Below, piece by piece: positions 50,323-59,261 of a stretch of 64,000 nucleotides of DNA. Under the pieces are notes generated by a model that searched no databases, was not told the DNA's origin, and saw nothing but the letters and a program-made list of their open reading frames with translations. Origin of the DNA: JBHGYD01 sp041920415 (GTDB lineage Bacteria; Bacillota; Bacilli; Bacillales; Anoxybacillaceae); contig JBHGYD010000021.1 in NCBI GenBank assembly GCA_041920415.1, forward strand, positions 1-64,000. Reading direction: 5' to 3'. The number at the start of each line of letters is the position of its first letter. The first letter of the stretch is position 1. The translations under genes were made by a program, and so were the position numbers.

Positions 50323-51918
50323 ATGACAAAATATATTTTTGTAACCGGCGGTGTTGTTTCATCGTTAGGAAAAGGGATTACGGCTGCATCATTAGGTCGT
50401 TTGTTAAAAAATCGCGGGTTAAATGTAACGATTCAAAAGTTTGACCCATATATTAATGTCGACCCAGGGACGATGAGTCCATATCAACATGGGGAAGTGT
50501 TTGTAACGGATGATGGAGCGGAAACGGATTTAGACTTAGGCCATTATGAACGTTTCATCGACATTAATTTAAATAAATATAGCAATGTCACAACAGGAAA
50601 AATTTATTCAACAGTATTGAAAAAAGAGCGTCGCGGTGATTATTTAGGCGGTACGGTGCAAGTCATTCCCCACATTACAAACGAAATTAAAGAACGGGTT
50701 TTCCGCGCTGGTCGCGAAACGAATGCCGATGTCGTCATTACCGAAATCGGTGGCACGGTCGGCGATATCGAATCATTGCCGTTTTTAGAAGCCATTCGCC
50801 AAATTAAGAGCGATATCGGACGCGAAAACGTCATGTATATTCACTGTACGCTCGTTCCGTATATTAAAGCGGCAGGCGAAATGAAAACGAAGCCAACGCA
50901 ACATAGCGTGAAAGAGCTTCGCAGCCTCGGCATTCAACCAAACGTCATCGTCGTTCGCACAGAAATGCCGATGTCACAAGACATGAAAGACAAAATTGCG
51001 CTATTTTGCGATATCGATCCAAAAGCGGTCATCGAAGCGCGTGACGCAGATACGTTATACGCCGTTCCGTTAATGCTTCAAGAGCAAAAATTAGACCAGA
51101 TTGTTTGTGAGCATTTAAAACTAAACTGCAAAGAAGCCGATATGACAGAGTGGAAAGCGCTCGTCGAAAAAGTGCGCAACCTTTCTAATAAAACAAAGAT
51201 TGCTCTTGTAGGTAAATACGTCGAGCTTCAAGACGCGTACATTTCTGTTGTTGAAGCGCTTCGCCATGCTGGATATGCCTTTGATACGGAAGTGGAAATT
51301 AAATGGATTAACTCAGAGCATGTCAATAGCGAAAACGTAGAAGATCTATTAAAGGACGTAGACGGCATTCTTGTTCCAGGCGGTTTTGGAGACCGTGGCA
51401 TTGAAGGGAAAATTGAAGCGATTCGCTATGCCCGTGAGAATAAAGTGCCATTCCTCGGTATTTGCTTAGGCATGCAGCTGGCATCCATTGAATTTGCTCG
51501 CAATGTAGTTGGGCTTAAAGGCGCGCATTCTGCAGAAATTGACCCAAATACACCACATCCAATCATTGACTTATTACCGGAACAAAAAGATGTCGAAGAT
51601 TTAGGTGGAACGCTTCGTTTAGGGTTATATCCTTGCAAGTTGTTAGAAGGAACGCTCGCTTATGAAGCTTACCAAGATGAAGTCATTTACGAACGCCATC
51701 GCCACCGTTATGAATTTAACAACCAATATCGTCAAGTGATGGAACAACATGGGTTTGTCTTTTCTGGTACAAGCCCGGATGGTCGTTTAGTCGAAATTAT
51801 TGAGTTAAAAGATCATCCATGGTTTGTGGCAGCGCAATTCCACCCAGAGTTCACGTCACGTCCGACAAGACCGCAACCGTTGTTCCGTGAATTTGTGAGA
51901 GCTTCATTAAAACAGTAA
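50323..51918 (+). CDS. pyrG: CTP synthase
   Basis: Amidates UTP to CTP with glutamine. The 531-residue enzyme has an N-terminal synthase domain (FVTGGVVSSLGKGITAASLG, P-loop-like; GTVGDIESLPF) and a C-terminal class I glutaminase with the nucleophile Cys in FLGICLGMQLA (near residue 380) and the His-Glu pair in AAQFHPEFTSRP. The ATG follows AAGGGGGAAC. Expression is controlled by the CTP-sensing attenuator upstream. Confidence 0.97.
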   Translation: MTKYIFVTGGVVSSLGKGITAASLGRLLKNRGLNVTIQKFDPYINVDPGTMSPYQHGEVFVTDDGAETDLDLGHYERFIDINLNKYSNVTTGKIYSTVLKKERRGDYLGGTVQVIPHITNEIKERVFRAGRETNADVVITEIGGTVGDIESLPFLEAIRQIKSDIGRENVMYIHCTLVPYIKAAGEMKTKPTQHSVKELRSLGIQPNVIVVRTEMPMSQDMKDKIALFCDIDPKAVIEARDADTLYAVPLMLQEQKLDQIVCEHLKLNCKEADMTEWKALVEKVRNLSNKTKIALVGKYVELQDAYISVVEALRHAGYAFDTEVEIKWINSEHVNSENVEDLLKDVDGILVPGGFGDRGIEGKIEAIRYARENKVPFLGICLGMQLASIEFARNVVGLKGAHSAEIDPNTPHPIIDLLPEQKDVEDLGGTLRLGLYPCKLLEGTLAYEAYQDEVIYERHRHRYEFNNQYRQVMEQHGFVFSGTSPDGRLVEIIELKDHPWFVAAQFHPEFTSRPTRPQPLFREFVRASLKQ

Positions 51919-51929
51919 ATGAATATGGA

Positions 51930-51966
51930 AAAGGACTATCTCTTTTGTTTGGGAGATAGTCCTTTA
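51930..51966. terminator. Bidirectional terminator between pyrG and ywjG
   Basis: AAAGGACTATCTC (51930-51942) pairs with GAGATAGTCCTTT (51953-51965), then ATTTT. Confidence 0.88.
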
Positions 51967-51968
51967 TT

Positions 51969-52508
51969 TTAAACCTCTTCGTATTCGTCTAGAATTTCTT
52001 TCATGGTGAAAAATAAGCAATAGTAAGCAAACAATGCCGTCATCACCGCTGGGAATCCAAAGCGTGTGCCGTCTTCTTTTGGAATCAGTGGCTTCACAAG
52101 CTTACTATCAATATGTACGTCTACAACATCAGCAAGAGACTGCTCTTCCTCATTGACCACTGCAGAGATGCCCACAATGGGCAAGTTCTGCTCCTTTAGT
52201 TTCTTCGCTAATGCGATTGCTTGTTCGTCATTAGAAAAGCGGGTAACAAGCAAAACGCGATCCGTATCATCGATATCACTGCGAATGTTCGCATTTTGCA
52301 TTAGCCGTTCCGCTTTTGGCAACGTTTCTTGCCCCTTCGTTGCTTCAAAAACAATCGCTTCCATCTCATCAAATCCATGAATCAAAATGCGCCCGTCTCC
52401 AATAATTGCTTGAGCAAGCAATCGTGCTCCGTCTTCTATAGACATTTCTTCGTTTTCAGCAATTTTTTTAAAATAACCGTTTAATTGTGTCATAAAGATT
52501 TTTACCAT
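51969..52508 (-). CDS. ywjG: DUF2529 protein YwjG
   Basis: A 179-residue protein of unknown function that looks like a sugar-isomerase-type fold (RILIHGFDEMEAIVFEA, VLLVTRFSNDEQAIALAKKL, DVVDVHIDS). No catalytic motif is named. The ATG follows AAGGAAGGTG. It lies between pyrG and spo0F on the opposite strand, as in B. subtilis. Confidence 0.88.
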   Translation of the reverse strand: MVKIFMTQLNGYFKKIAENEEMSIEDGARLLAQAIIGDGRILIHGFDEMEAIVFEATKGQETLPKAERLMQNANIRSDIDDTDRVLLVTRFSNDEQAIALAKKLKEQNLPIVGISAVVNEEEQSLADVVDVHIDSKLVKPLIPKEDGTRFGFPAVMTALFAYYCLFFTMKEILDEYEEV

Positions 52509-52604
52509 TTTAATTCACCTTCCTTCTAAACAATAAAGTATACTTTTATTATGCAATAAAACAACTAATTTTCTGTAATTTGTTGATAATCGAGCAAAAA
52601 AACG

Positions 52605-52638
52605 GCAGGAAAATAGTGGACTAATGCGAAAGTATATT
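52605..52638 (+). promoter_or_regulatory. Candidate SigH promoter of spo0F
   Basis: GCAGGAAAA, 11-nt spacer, TGCGAAAGT, close to the SigH pattern RnAGGAwww-N11-12-RnnGAATww. SigH drives spo0F in B. subtilis. Confidence 0.4.
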
Positions 52639-52671
52639 TTGAGGAAACCAAAGAATTGAGGTGTGTAAGAA

Positions 52672-53043
52672 ATGAGTGAAATGAGTAATAAAATTTTAAT
52701 TGTCGATGATCAATACGGAATTCGCATTTTATTAAACGAAGTATTCCAAAGAGAAGGGTATACTACATTTCAGGCCGCGAATGGAATGCAGGCATTAGAT
52801 ATCGTACAAAAGCATAGCCCAGATTTAGTGTTGCTAGATATGAAAATTCCCGGGATGGATGGAATTGAAATACTAAAACGAATCAAAGCGATTAATCAAG
52901 ATATCAAAGTCATTATTATGACGGCTTACGGTGAGCTTGATATGATTCAGGAAACGAAAGAATTAGGCGCGATCATGCATTTTGCTAAACCGTTTGACAT
53001 TGATGAGCTGCGTGACGCAGTAAAAAAACATTTATCTTTGTAA
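52672..53043 (+). CDS. spo0F: Sporulation phosphorelay response regulator Spo0F
   Basis: Single-domain receiver that takes phosphate from sporulation kinases and passes it to Spo0B. The 123-residue protein has the acidic pair in LIVDDQYG, the phospho-Asp56 in LVLLDMKIPGMDG, the Thr in IIMTAYGE and Lys in HFAKPFD. Either ATG 52672 or ATG 52681 could start it; the first follows GAGGTGTGTAAG. It is nearly identical to B. subtilis Spo0F. Confidence 0.97.
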   Translation: MSEMSNKILIVDDQYGIRILLNEVFQREGYTTFQAANGMQALDIVQKHSPDLVLLDMKIPGMDGIEILKRIKAINQDIKVIIMTAYGELDMIQETKELGAIMHFAKPFDIDELRDAVKKHLSL

Positions 53044-53048
53044 TCCGC

Positions 53049-53059
53049 TTTCGACAAAC
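53049..53059. promoter_or_regulatory. 0A box downstream of spo0F
   Basis: TTTCGACAAAC, the reverse complement of GTTTGTCGAAA, a perfect match to the Spo0A site TTTGTCGAA. It starts 6 nt after the spo0F stop and 174 nt before fbaA. Confidence 0.55.
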
Positions 53060-53136
53060 TTTTGTAAAATTCATCAAGGTTCATAATGTTGCTGTTTCTT
53101 TTGTAAGTTGGTATGCTTATAACGTAGACGGAAATG

Positions 53137-53203
53137 CGCCTTTCATACATATTTTTACTATTTTTGGCGATGCTACGCATAGCCTCCCTTTTTTCGAAAG
53201 GCG
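53137..53203 (+). terminator. Nested hairpins between spo0F and fbaA
   Basis: GGCgATGC-tac-GCATaGCC (53166-53184) followed by TCCCTTTTTT is a terminator-like element. It is enclosed by an outer pair CGCCTTTC (53137-53144) / GAAAGGCG (53196-53203). It may end the spo0F transcript or structure the fbaA leader. Confidence 0.6.
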
Positions 53204-53232
53204 AAGTTTAATCATTAAGGAGGATTTTTATC

Positions 53233-54090
53233 ATGCCTTTAGTATCCATGAAGGAAATGCTGAACAAAGCATTGGCAGAAAAGTATGCGGTCGGACAATT
53301 CAACATTAATAACCTTGAATGGACACAAGCGATTTTAGCGGCGGCACAAGAAGAAAAATCTCCAGTTATTCTCGGCGTGTCTGAAGGCGCGGCTCGTTAC
53401 ATGGGCGGCTTTAAAACAGTCGTCAACATGGTAAAAGGATTAATCGAAGATATGAATATTACCGTTCCTGTTGCGATTCACCTTGACCATGGTTCTAGCT
53501 TTGAAAAATGTAAAGCAGCGATCGACGCTGGTTTCACATCTGTCATGATTGATGCTTCTCATCATCCGTTTGAAGAAAACGTTCAAATTACGTCTCAAGT
53601 AGTGGAGTATGCTCATGCGCGCGGCGTATCCGTCGAAGCAGAATTAGGTACGGTTGGTGGACAAGAAGACGATGTTGTGGCTGATGGCATTATTTATGCT
53701 GATCCAAAAGAATGTGAAGAGCTTGTTAAACGTACAGGAATTGACTGTTTAGCGCCTGCGCTCGGCTCTGTTCATGGTCCTTATAAAGGAGAACCAAAAT
53801 TAGGATTTAAAGAAATGGAAATCATTCGCGACTTAACGCGCGTTCCGCTTGTATTACACGGTGGTACAGGCATCCCAACCGAGCAAATTCAACGTGCTAT
53901 TTCTTTAGGTACTTCTAAAATTAACGTAAACACAGAAAATCAAATAGCATTCACAAAAGTCGTTCGCGAAGTATTGGCAAAAGACGAAAAAGTATATGAC
54001 CCACGCAAAATTATCGGTCCTGGTCGTGACGCGATTAAAGCAACTGTCATCGGAAAAATGCGCGAATTCGGCTCTTCTGGTAAAGCGTAA
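53233..54090 (+). CDS. fbaA: Fructose-bisphosphate aldolase, class II
   Basis: Cleaves fructose-1,6-bisphosphate in glycolysis and makes it in gluconeogenesis. The 285-residue zinc enzyme has the His-Asp pair in VAIHLDHGSSFEKC, EAELGTVGGQEDDV, the zinc His in GSVHGPYKG and in LVLHGGTG, and the phosphate-binding KINVNTENQIAF. The ATG follows AAGGAGG. Repeat copies D and E begin directly after its TAA. Confidence 0.96.
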   Translation: MPLVSMKEMLNKALAEKYAVGQFNINNLEWTQAILAAAQEEKSPVILGVSEGAARYMGGFKTVVNMVKGLIEDMNITVPVAIHLDHGSSFEKCKAAIDAGFTSVMIDASHHPFEENVQITSQVVEYAHARGVSVEAELGTVGGQEDDVVADGIIYADPKECEELVKRTGIDCLAPALGSVHGPYKGEPKLGFKEMEIIRDLTRVPLVLHGGTGIPTEQIQRAISLGTSKINVNTENQIAFTKVVREVLAKDEKVYDPRKIIGPGRDAIKATVIGKMREFGSSGKA

Positions 54091-54264
54091 GAAAAGCGGA
54101 AGCGTCCCAATTTCGCCTAAATACTGCCCACGTCCTGTGGGCAACGGCGAAATGTCGCCATCCTGGCTCCCGCGAATGGCAAATGTTCTTCCGACGAGAA
54201 GTGCTTGTCACTTCGACGGAGGAAGGTTATTTGACCGCAAGCGGCTGGACGCTGGAGCTAGACA
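54091..54264 (+). repeat. Modular hairpin repeat, copy D (fbaA locus)
   Basis: Begins GAAAAGCGGAAGCG on the base after the fbaA TAA and ends GGAGCTAGACA. It contains both modules: the GCCCAC-gtcct-GTGGGC stem within TTTCGCC/GGCGAAA, and the CTTCCG-ACGAGAAGTG hairpin. Confidence 0.88.
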
Positions 54265-54268
54265 ATAA

Positions 54269-54342
54269 GAAAAGCGGAGTCGCCAAATTTCGTCTAAATA
54301 CTGCCCACGTCCTGTGGGCAAACGGCGAAATGTCGCCATCCT
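54269..54342 (+). repeat. Modular hairpin repeat, copy E (truncated)
   Basis: Follows D after AATAA. Keeps the 5' cap and the GCCCAC/GTGGGC module, then stops at the terminator; the second module and 3' cap are missing. Confidence 0.8.
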
Positions 54343-54345
54343 AGC

Positions 54346-54405
54346 GGAAAACCGCACTGCTGTGACAAATGACCATTGTCAAAGTCAGGGCGGTTTCCTT
54401 TTCTT
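54346..54405 (+). terminator. Likely native terminator of fbaA, displaced by repeats
   Basis: GGAAAACCGC (54346-54355) pairs with GCGGTTTCC (54390-54398), with an inner TGACAA/TTGTCA stem, then TTTTCTT. It lies 255 nt after the fbaA stop. Confidence 0.75.
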
Positions 54406-54530
54406 ATAGCGGTAAAATAACTTTTGCCATCGAATGAAACCGCTTGAATTAAGCGTATAGAGCGCAAAATGTGGTCGTAGGAATCAATGTGTGCAGGTTT
54501 AAATAAAAGAGAACGAGGAGGATTTCCATT

Positions 54531-55178
54531 ATGAAATTTTTTATTGATACCGCCAATTTAGAAGAAATTAAAAAAGCGAATGAATTAGGAATTTTAGCTG
54601 GAGTAACAACGAATCCAAGCCTTGTTGCCAAAGAAAATGTGTCATTTCATGAACGCCTTCGCGAGATTACGTCGATTGTATCCGGTTCGGTAAGCGCTGA
54701 GGTGATTTCGACAGAAGCGGAAGGAATGATTCGTGAAGGAGAAGAACTGGCGAAAATTGCTCCAAATATTACGATCAAAGTTCCAATGACACCAGAAGGA
54801 CTAAAAGCGGTGAAAGTATTTAGTGAGAAAGGGATTAAAACAAACGTTACACTTATTTTTACGGCTAATCAAGCACTTTTAGCTGCGCGTGCAGGAGCGA
54901 CATACGTTTCTCCGTTTCTTGGTCGTTTAGACGATATCGGTCATAATGGATTAGAGCTTATCTCTACGATTGCCAACATTTTTGATATTCACGGAATTGA
55001 CACGGAAATTATCGCTGCCTCTATTCGTCATCCGCTTCATGTGACGGAAGCTGCATTAAGAGGAGCGCATATTGCTACTGTTCCATACAAAGTATTAATG
55101 CAACTATTCCAACATCCGCTAACAGACCAAGGCATTGAAAAATTTTTAGCTGACTGGAATCAACAAAATCAGCGATAA
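54531..55178 (+). CDS. tal: Transaldolase (FSA/TAL family, YwjH)
   Basis: Transfers a dihydroxyacetone unit in the non-oxidative pentose phosphate pathway. The 215-residue small transaldolase has the Schiff-base Lys83 in ITIKVPMT. Residue 129 in YVSPFLGR is Phe, as in transaldolases, where fructose-6-phosphate aldolases carry Tyr; so transaldolase activity is more likely. The ATG follows GAGGAGG. Between fbaA and murA as in B. subtilis. Confidence 0.92.
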   Translation: MKFFIDTANLEEIKKANELGILAGVTTNPSLVAKENVSFHERLREITSIVSGSVSAEVISTEAEGMIREGEELAKIAPNITIKVPMTPEGLKAVKVFSEKGIKTNVTLIFTANQALLAARAGATYVSPFLGRLDDIGHNGLELISTIANIFDIHGIDTEIIAASIRHPLHVTEAALRGAHIATVPYKVLMQLFQHPLTDQGIEKFLADWNQQNQR

Positions 55179-55281
55179 AAATCATTTATTTTTGTCTAAA
55201 CTGTAAAAAGAAAGATTGTAACAAATTGTTTCCTTGTGAACTTGCGCAAAAGCAGCCATCTTCGCTGGAAGGGAGACTATA

Positions 55282-56568
55282 ATGGAAAAATTAAAAATCA
55301 TTGGTGGTGACCTTTTGAAAGGAACCGTACGAGTAAGCGGAGCAAAAAATAGTGCTGTTGCTTTAATTCCAGCGACGATTCTCGCAGAATCACCGGTGAC
55401 GATTGAAGGGTTGCCAGACATTTCAGATGTTCGCATTTTAGGAGAGTTAATTGAGGAAATTGGCGGAACATTTCATTTTGACGGCAAGGAAGCAACGATT
55501 GACCCGACGAACATTGTGTCGATGCCTCTTCCAAATGGAAAAGTCAAAAAATTACGCGCTTCTTATTATTTAATGGGGGCGATGCTCGGACGTTTTAAAA
55601 AGGCCGTCATTGGTTTGCCCGGCGGCTGCCATTTAGGTCCCCGCCCGATTGATCAACATATTAAAGGGTTTGAAGCGTTAGGGGTAAAGGTAACGAACGA
55701 GCAAGGTGCCATTTATTTGCGCGCTGATGAATTGCGCGGTGCTCGCATTTACTTAGACGTTGTGAGCGTTGGTGCAACGATTAACATTATGTTGGCTGCA
55801 GTTCGTGCAAAAGGGCGTACGATTATTGAAAACGCCGCAAAGGAACCGGAAATTATTGACGTCGCCACATTATTGTCGAACATGGGAGCAAAAATTAAAG
55901 GAGCTGGAACGGACGTCATTCGTATCGACGGGGTAGAAACATTATCCGGATGCCGCCATGCCATTATTCCCGACCGCATTGAAGCAGGTACGTTTATGAT
56001 TGCAGGAGCGGCCATGGGAGAAGAAGTGTTAATTGATAACGTCATTCCGCAACATCTCGAGTCACTTACGGCGAAATTACGCGAAATGGGCGTGCGCGTG
56101 GAAACAAGCGATGATCAAATTTTAGTGATGAGAAATCCTCAGATGAAAGCGGTTGATGTGAAAACGCTCGTTTATCCGGGGTTTCCAACCGACTTGCAAC
56201 AACCATTTACCGCTCTATTAACAAAAGCGAATGGGACGAGCGTAGTGACAGATACGATTTATAGCGCTCGGTTTAAGCATATTGACGAGTTAAGAAGAAT
56301 GAATGCGAATATCAAAGTAGAAGGGCGTTCTGCCATTGTTACGGGGCCTGTGCAACTGCAAGGAGCAAAGGTGAAAGCGAGTGACTTGCGCGCTGGGGCC
56401 GCTCTTGTGATTGCTGGTCTTATGGCCGAAGGAATAACGGAAATTACCGGGGTAGAGCATATTGACCGCGGGTATAGTCATCTCGTTGAAAAATTAACAG
56501 GACTAGGTGCAACGATTTGGCGGGAGAAAATGACGGATCAAGAAATTGAACAAATGCAAAATTCATAG
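55282..56568 (+). CDS. murAB: UDP-N-acetylglucosamine 1-carboxyvinyltransferase (MurAB/MurZ type)
   Basis: First committed step of peptidoglycan synthesis, adding enolpyruvate from PEP. The 428-residue enzyme has Lys22-Asn23 in VSGAKNSA and the fosfomycin-target Cys116 in LPGGCHLGPRPID, and the RAGAALVIAGL segment near 370. The position between tal and glpX marks it as the second MurA paralogue of bacilli (MurAB/MurZ). glpX starts 28 nt later. Confidence 0.95.
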   Translation: MEKLKIIGGDLLKGTVRVSGAKNSAVALIPATILAESPVTIEGLPDISDVRILGELIEEIGGTFHFDGKEATIDPTNIVSMPLPNGKVKKLRASYYLMGAMLGRFKKAVIGLPGGCHLGPRPIDQHIKGFEALGVKVTNEQGAIYLRADELRGARIYLDVVSVGATINIMLAAVRAKGRTIIENAAKEPEIIDVATLLSNMGAKIKGAGTDVIRIDGVETLSGCRHAIIPDRIEAGTFMIAGAAMGEEVLIDNVIPQHLESLTAKLREMGVRVETSDDQILVMRNPQMKAVDVKTLVYPGFPTDLQQPFTALLTKANGTSVVTDTIYSARFKHIDELRRMNANIKVEGRSAIVTGPVQLQGAKVKASDLRAGAALVIAGLMAEGITEITGVEHIDRGYSHLVEKLTGLGATIWREKMTDQEIEQMQNS

Positions 56569-56596
56569 GCAACGAAGGGGAGAGGGAGAAGTTACG

Positions 56597-57562
56597 ATGG
56601 AAAGAAGTTTATCAATGGAACTTGTTCGTGTAACGGAAGCGGCAGCGTTAGCCGCGGCTCGTTGGATGGGACGCGGCAAAAAAGACGAGGCCGATGGGGC
56701 AGCTACTTCTGCAATGAGAGATGTATTTGATACGATACCGATGAAAGGGACAGTCGTCATCGGCGAAGGGGAAATGGACGAAGCGCCAATGTTATACATT
56801 GGTGAAAAACTCGGTAACGGTTATGGACCGCGCGTGGATGTGGCGGTTGATCCGCTTGAAGGAACAAATATCGTCGCTTCTGGAGGATGGAACGCATTAG
56901 CGGTTGTCGCTGTTGCCGATCACGGAAATTTACTTCATGCGCCGGATATGTATATGGATAAAATTGCGGTTGGTCCAGAAGCGGTTGGCATGATTGATAT
57001 TAACGCCCCTATTATTGATAACTTAAAAGCAGTCGCGAAGGCGAAGAATAAAGGCATTGAAGATGTCGTAGCCATCGTGTTAAACCGTCCACGCCATGAG
57101 CGCATTATTGCCGAGCTGCGAGAAGCGGGTGCGCGCATTAAACTCATTAACGATGGCGATGTAGCGGCAGCGATTAATACCGCTTTTGATCATACGGGTG
57201 TTGATATTTTGTTCGGTTCTGGCGGTGCACCAGAAGGAGTTTTAGCAGCGGTTGCACTCAAATGCCTAGGCGGTGAAATTCAAGGAAAACTTCTTCCACA
57301 AAATGATGCGGAACTCGAACGGTGCAAAAAAATGGGGCTTGATGTCAATAAAGTATTGCGTATGGAAGATTTAGTAAAAGGTGATGATGCTATTTTCGCT
57401 GCCACAGGAGTAACCGATGGAGAATTGTTGCGTGGCGTACAATTTAAAGGATCTTATGGAGAAACCCATTCTGTTGTCATGCGCGCAAAATCCGGGACCG
57501 TTCGTTTTATTGATGGACGCCATAGCTTGAAGAAAAAACCAAACTTAGTGATTAAACCGTAA
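56597..57562 (+). CDS. glpX: Fructose-1,6-bisphosphatase, class II
   Basis: Gluconeogenic hydrolysis of fructose-1,6-bisphosphate. The 321-residue GlpX-family enzyme has GEGEMDEAPMLYIGE, VAVDPLEGTNIVASGG with the metal-binding DPLEGT, and SGGAPEGVLAA. ATG 56597 follows GGGGAGAGGGAG; the earlier in-frame start overlaps murAB and is unsupported. With fbaA upstream, the cluster groups central carbon enzymes. Confidence 0.93.
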   Translation: MERSLSMELVRVTEAAALAAARWMGRGKKDEADGAATSAMRDVFDTIPMKGTVVIGEGEMDEAPMLYIGEKLGNGYGPRVDVAVDPLEGTNIVASGGWNALAVVAVADHGNLLHAPDMYMDKIAVGPEAVGMIDINAPIIDNLKAVAKAKNKGIEDVVAIVLNRPRHERIIAELREAGARIKLINDGDVAAAINTAFDHTGVDILFGSGGAPEGVLAAVALKCLGGEIQGKLLPQNDAELERCKKMGLDVNKVLRMEDLVKGDDAIFAATGVTDGELLRGVQFKGSYGETHSVVMRAKSGTVRFIDGRHSLKKKPNLVIKP

Positions 57563-57570
57563 ACAACGTT

Positions 57571-57612
57571 AGCGAGGCGCGGATTTCAAGAAATCGCCCT
57601 CGCTTATTTTTT
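57571..57612 (+). terminator. Terminator of glpX
   Basis: AGCGAGGCGCGGATTTC folds on GAAATCGCCCTCGCT, followed by TATTTTTTA. Confidence 0.85.
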
Positions 57613-57629
57613 ATACTAATAAAAAAATA

Positions 57630-57659
57630 TTGATTAAAAAACAGCAAAAAGGGTAAAAT
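57630..57659 (+). promoter_or_regulatory. Promoter of rho
   Basis: TTGATT (57630-57635), 18-nt spacer, TAAAAT (57654-57659), giving a leader of about 150 nt. Confidence 0.55.
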
Positions 57660-57710
57660 AGTCATGCTGTGTGTGCATAAAAATAAGCTCTGCTATTCTG
57701 CTTCTTTATG

Positions 57711-57757
57711 TTTAAACCTTCATTATCTTCTTTCATCCCATCCATATTCATTTCATT
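57711..57757 (+). promoter_or_regulatory. G-free pyrimidine-rich leader segment before rho (rut-like)
   Basis: Forty-seven nt without a single G, rich in C and T, within the rho leader. Such C-over-G unstructured RNA is what Rho loads on. B. subtilis rho is known to be autoregulated by attenuation in its leader. Confidence 0.45.
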
Positions 57758-57815
57758 GATCCATTTGGAACTGTACATGGGAGAGAACGAAAAACAGTAA
57801 AAGCGTGGTGTTGAA

Positions 57816-59102
57816 ATGGACTTAACAATCTCAGTATTGGAAAATATGAAACTCAAAGAGCTATATGAACTGGCTCGACAATATAAAATTTCTTATTACA
57901 GCAAACTAACGAAAAAAGAGCTTATTTTCGCCATTTTGAAAGCACAAGCAGAACAAGATGGACTATTGTTCATGGAAGGCGTGCTTGAAATCATTCAATC
58001 AGAAGGATTTGGCTTTTTACGCCCAATCAACTACTCACCAAGCTCTGAGGATATTTATATTTCTGCTTCGCAAATTCGCCGTTTTGATTTAAGAAATGGT
58101 GATAAAGTATCTGGAAAAGTGCGCCCACCAAAAGAAAATGAACGATATTATGGGCTCCTTCATGTCGAAGCAGTCAATGGGGAAGATCCAGAAATTGCAA
58201 AAGAACGCGTTCATTTTCCAGCGCTCACGCCACTATATCCAAACCGCCAAATGAAACTAGAAACTACATCTGATAAGTTATCGACAAGAATTATCGATCT
58301 AATTGCTCCTGTCGGTTTTGGTCAGCGCGGTTTAATTGTTGCTCCGCCAAAAGCAGGAAAAACGATGTTATTAAAAGAAATTGCCAACAGCATTACAACG
58401 AACCATCCGGAAGTAGAACTCATTGTTCTCCTTATTGACGAGCGTCCTGAAGAAGTGACCGATATCGAGCGTTCCGTTGCTGGGGATGTCGTCAGTTCCA
58501 CGTTCGATGAAGTTCCAGAAAACCATATTAAAGTGGCTGAGCTCGTGTTAGAACGAGCGATGCGCCTTGTCGAACATAAACGAGATGTCGTCATTTTAAT
58601 GGACAGCATCACTCGTCTAGCCCGTGCCTATAACTTAGTCATTCCTCCAAGCGGTCGTACGCTTTCAGGGGGAATTGACCCAGCTGCGTTCCATCGTCCG
58701 AAGCGATTTTTCGGAGCAGCGCGCAATATTGAGGAAGGCGGCAGCTTAACGATTTTAGCAACTGCACTCGTCGATACCGGTTCGCGCATGGATGACGTCA
58801 TTTACGAAGAATTTAAAGGAACAGGAAATATGGAGCTGCATCTTGACCGTTCACTAGCAGAACGGCGCATTTTCCCTGCGATCGATATTCGACGCTCCGG
58901 CACGCGCAAAGAGGAATTGCTCATTCCAAAAGAACATCTTGAGAAGCTATGGGCCATTCGAAAAACAATGTCAGATACACCTGATTTTGTAGAAAAGTTT
59001 TTAAATAAACTTCGACAAACAAAAACAAATGAGGAGTTTTTTGAACTGCTTGAACAAGAGTGGAAAGGAACTAGCCCATCAGCTGCAAAACGGCTTTCAT
59101 AG
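57816..59102 (+). CDS. rho: Transcription termination factor Rho
   Basis: Hexameric RNA helicase ending transcription. The 428-residue protein has a Rho_N domain (1-50), the cold-shock-like RNA-binding domain (GVLEIIQSEGFGFLRP, about 50-125), Walker A in VAPPKAGKTMLLKEI, Walker B in VVILMDSITRLARAYN, and the Q-loop/R-loop region. The ATG follows GTGGTGTTG, a weak site. It has its own promoter. Confidence 0.96.
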   Translation: MDLTISVLENMKLKELYELARQYKISYYSKLTKKELIFAILKAQAEQDGLLFMEGVLEIIQSEGFGFLRPINYSPSSEDIYISASQIRRFDLRNGDKVSGKVRPPKENERYYGLLHVEAVNGEDPEIAKERVHFPALTPLYPNRQMKLETTSDKLSTRIIDLIAPVGFGQRGLIVAPPKAGKTMLLKEIANSITTNHPEVELIVLLIDERPEEVTDIERSVAGDVVSSTFDEVPENHIKVAELVLERAMRLVEHKRDVVILMDSITRLARAYNLVIPPSGRTLSGGIDPAAFHRPKRFFGAARNIEEGGSLTILATALVDTGSRMDDVIYEEFKGTGNMELHLDRSLAERRIFPAIDIRRSGTRKEELLIPKEHLEKLWAIRKTMSDTPDFVEKFLNKLRQTKTNEEFFELLEQEWKGTSPSAAKRLS

Positions 59103-59261
59103 AAAGGGAAAAACGGAAGGAATAAGCAGTTGCAAAACTACACAACTCTTGCTATAATTTTACCATGTGTGTTTTGACAAACGGTGAGAAAGAATTCTTA
59201 CTCACAACTTATATAGAAAACTCTGTTTCGAAATGATTCAGGGCGGAAGGAGATGAAAAGA

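Noticed and set aside
54091..54342. Repeats at fbaA as a CRISPR array
   Set aside because: Units are long, palindromic, few and of unequal length, with no unique spacers and no cas genes in the window.
54531..55178. Calling the gene fructose-6-phosphate aldolase
   Set aside because: Residue 129 is Phe rather than the Tyr typical of that activity, and the neighbours fit transaldolase.
59103..59135. GAAAAACGGAAG after the rho stop as another repeat copy
   Set aside because: Only the 5' cap is loosely matched, no 3' cap or module is present.
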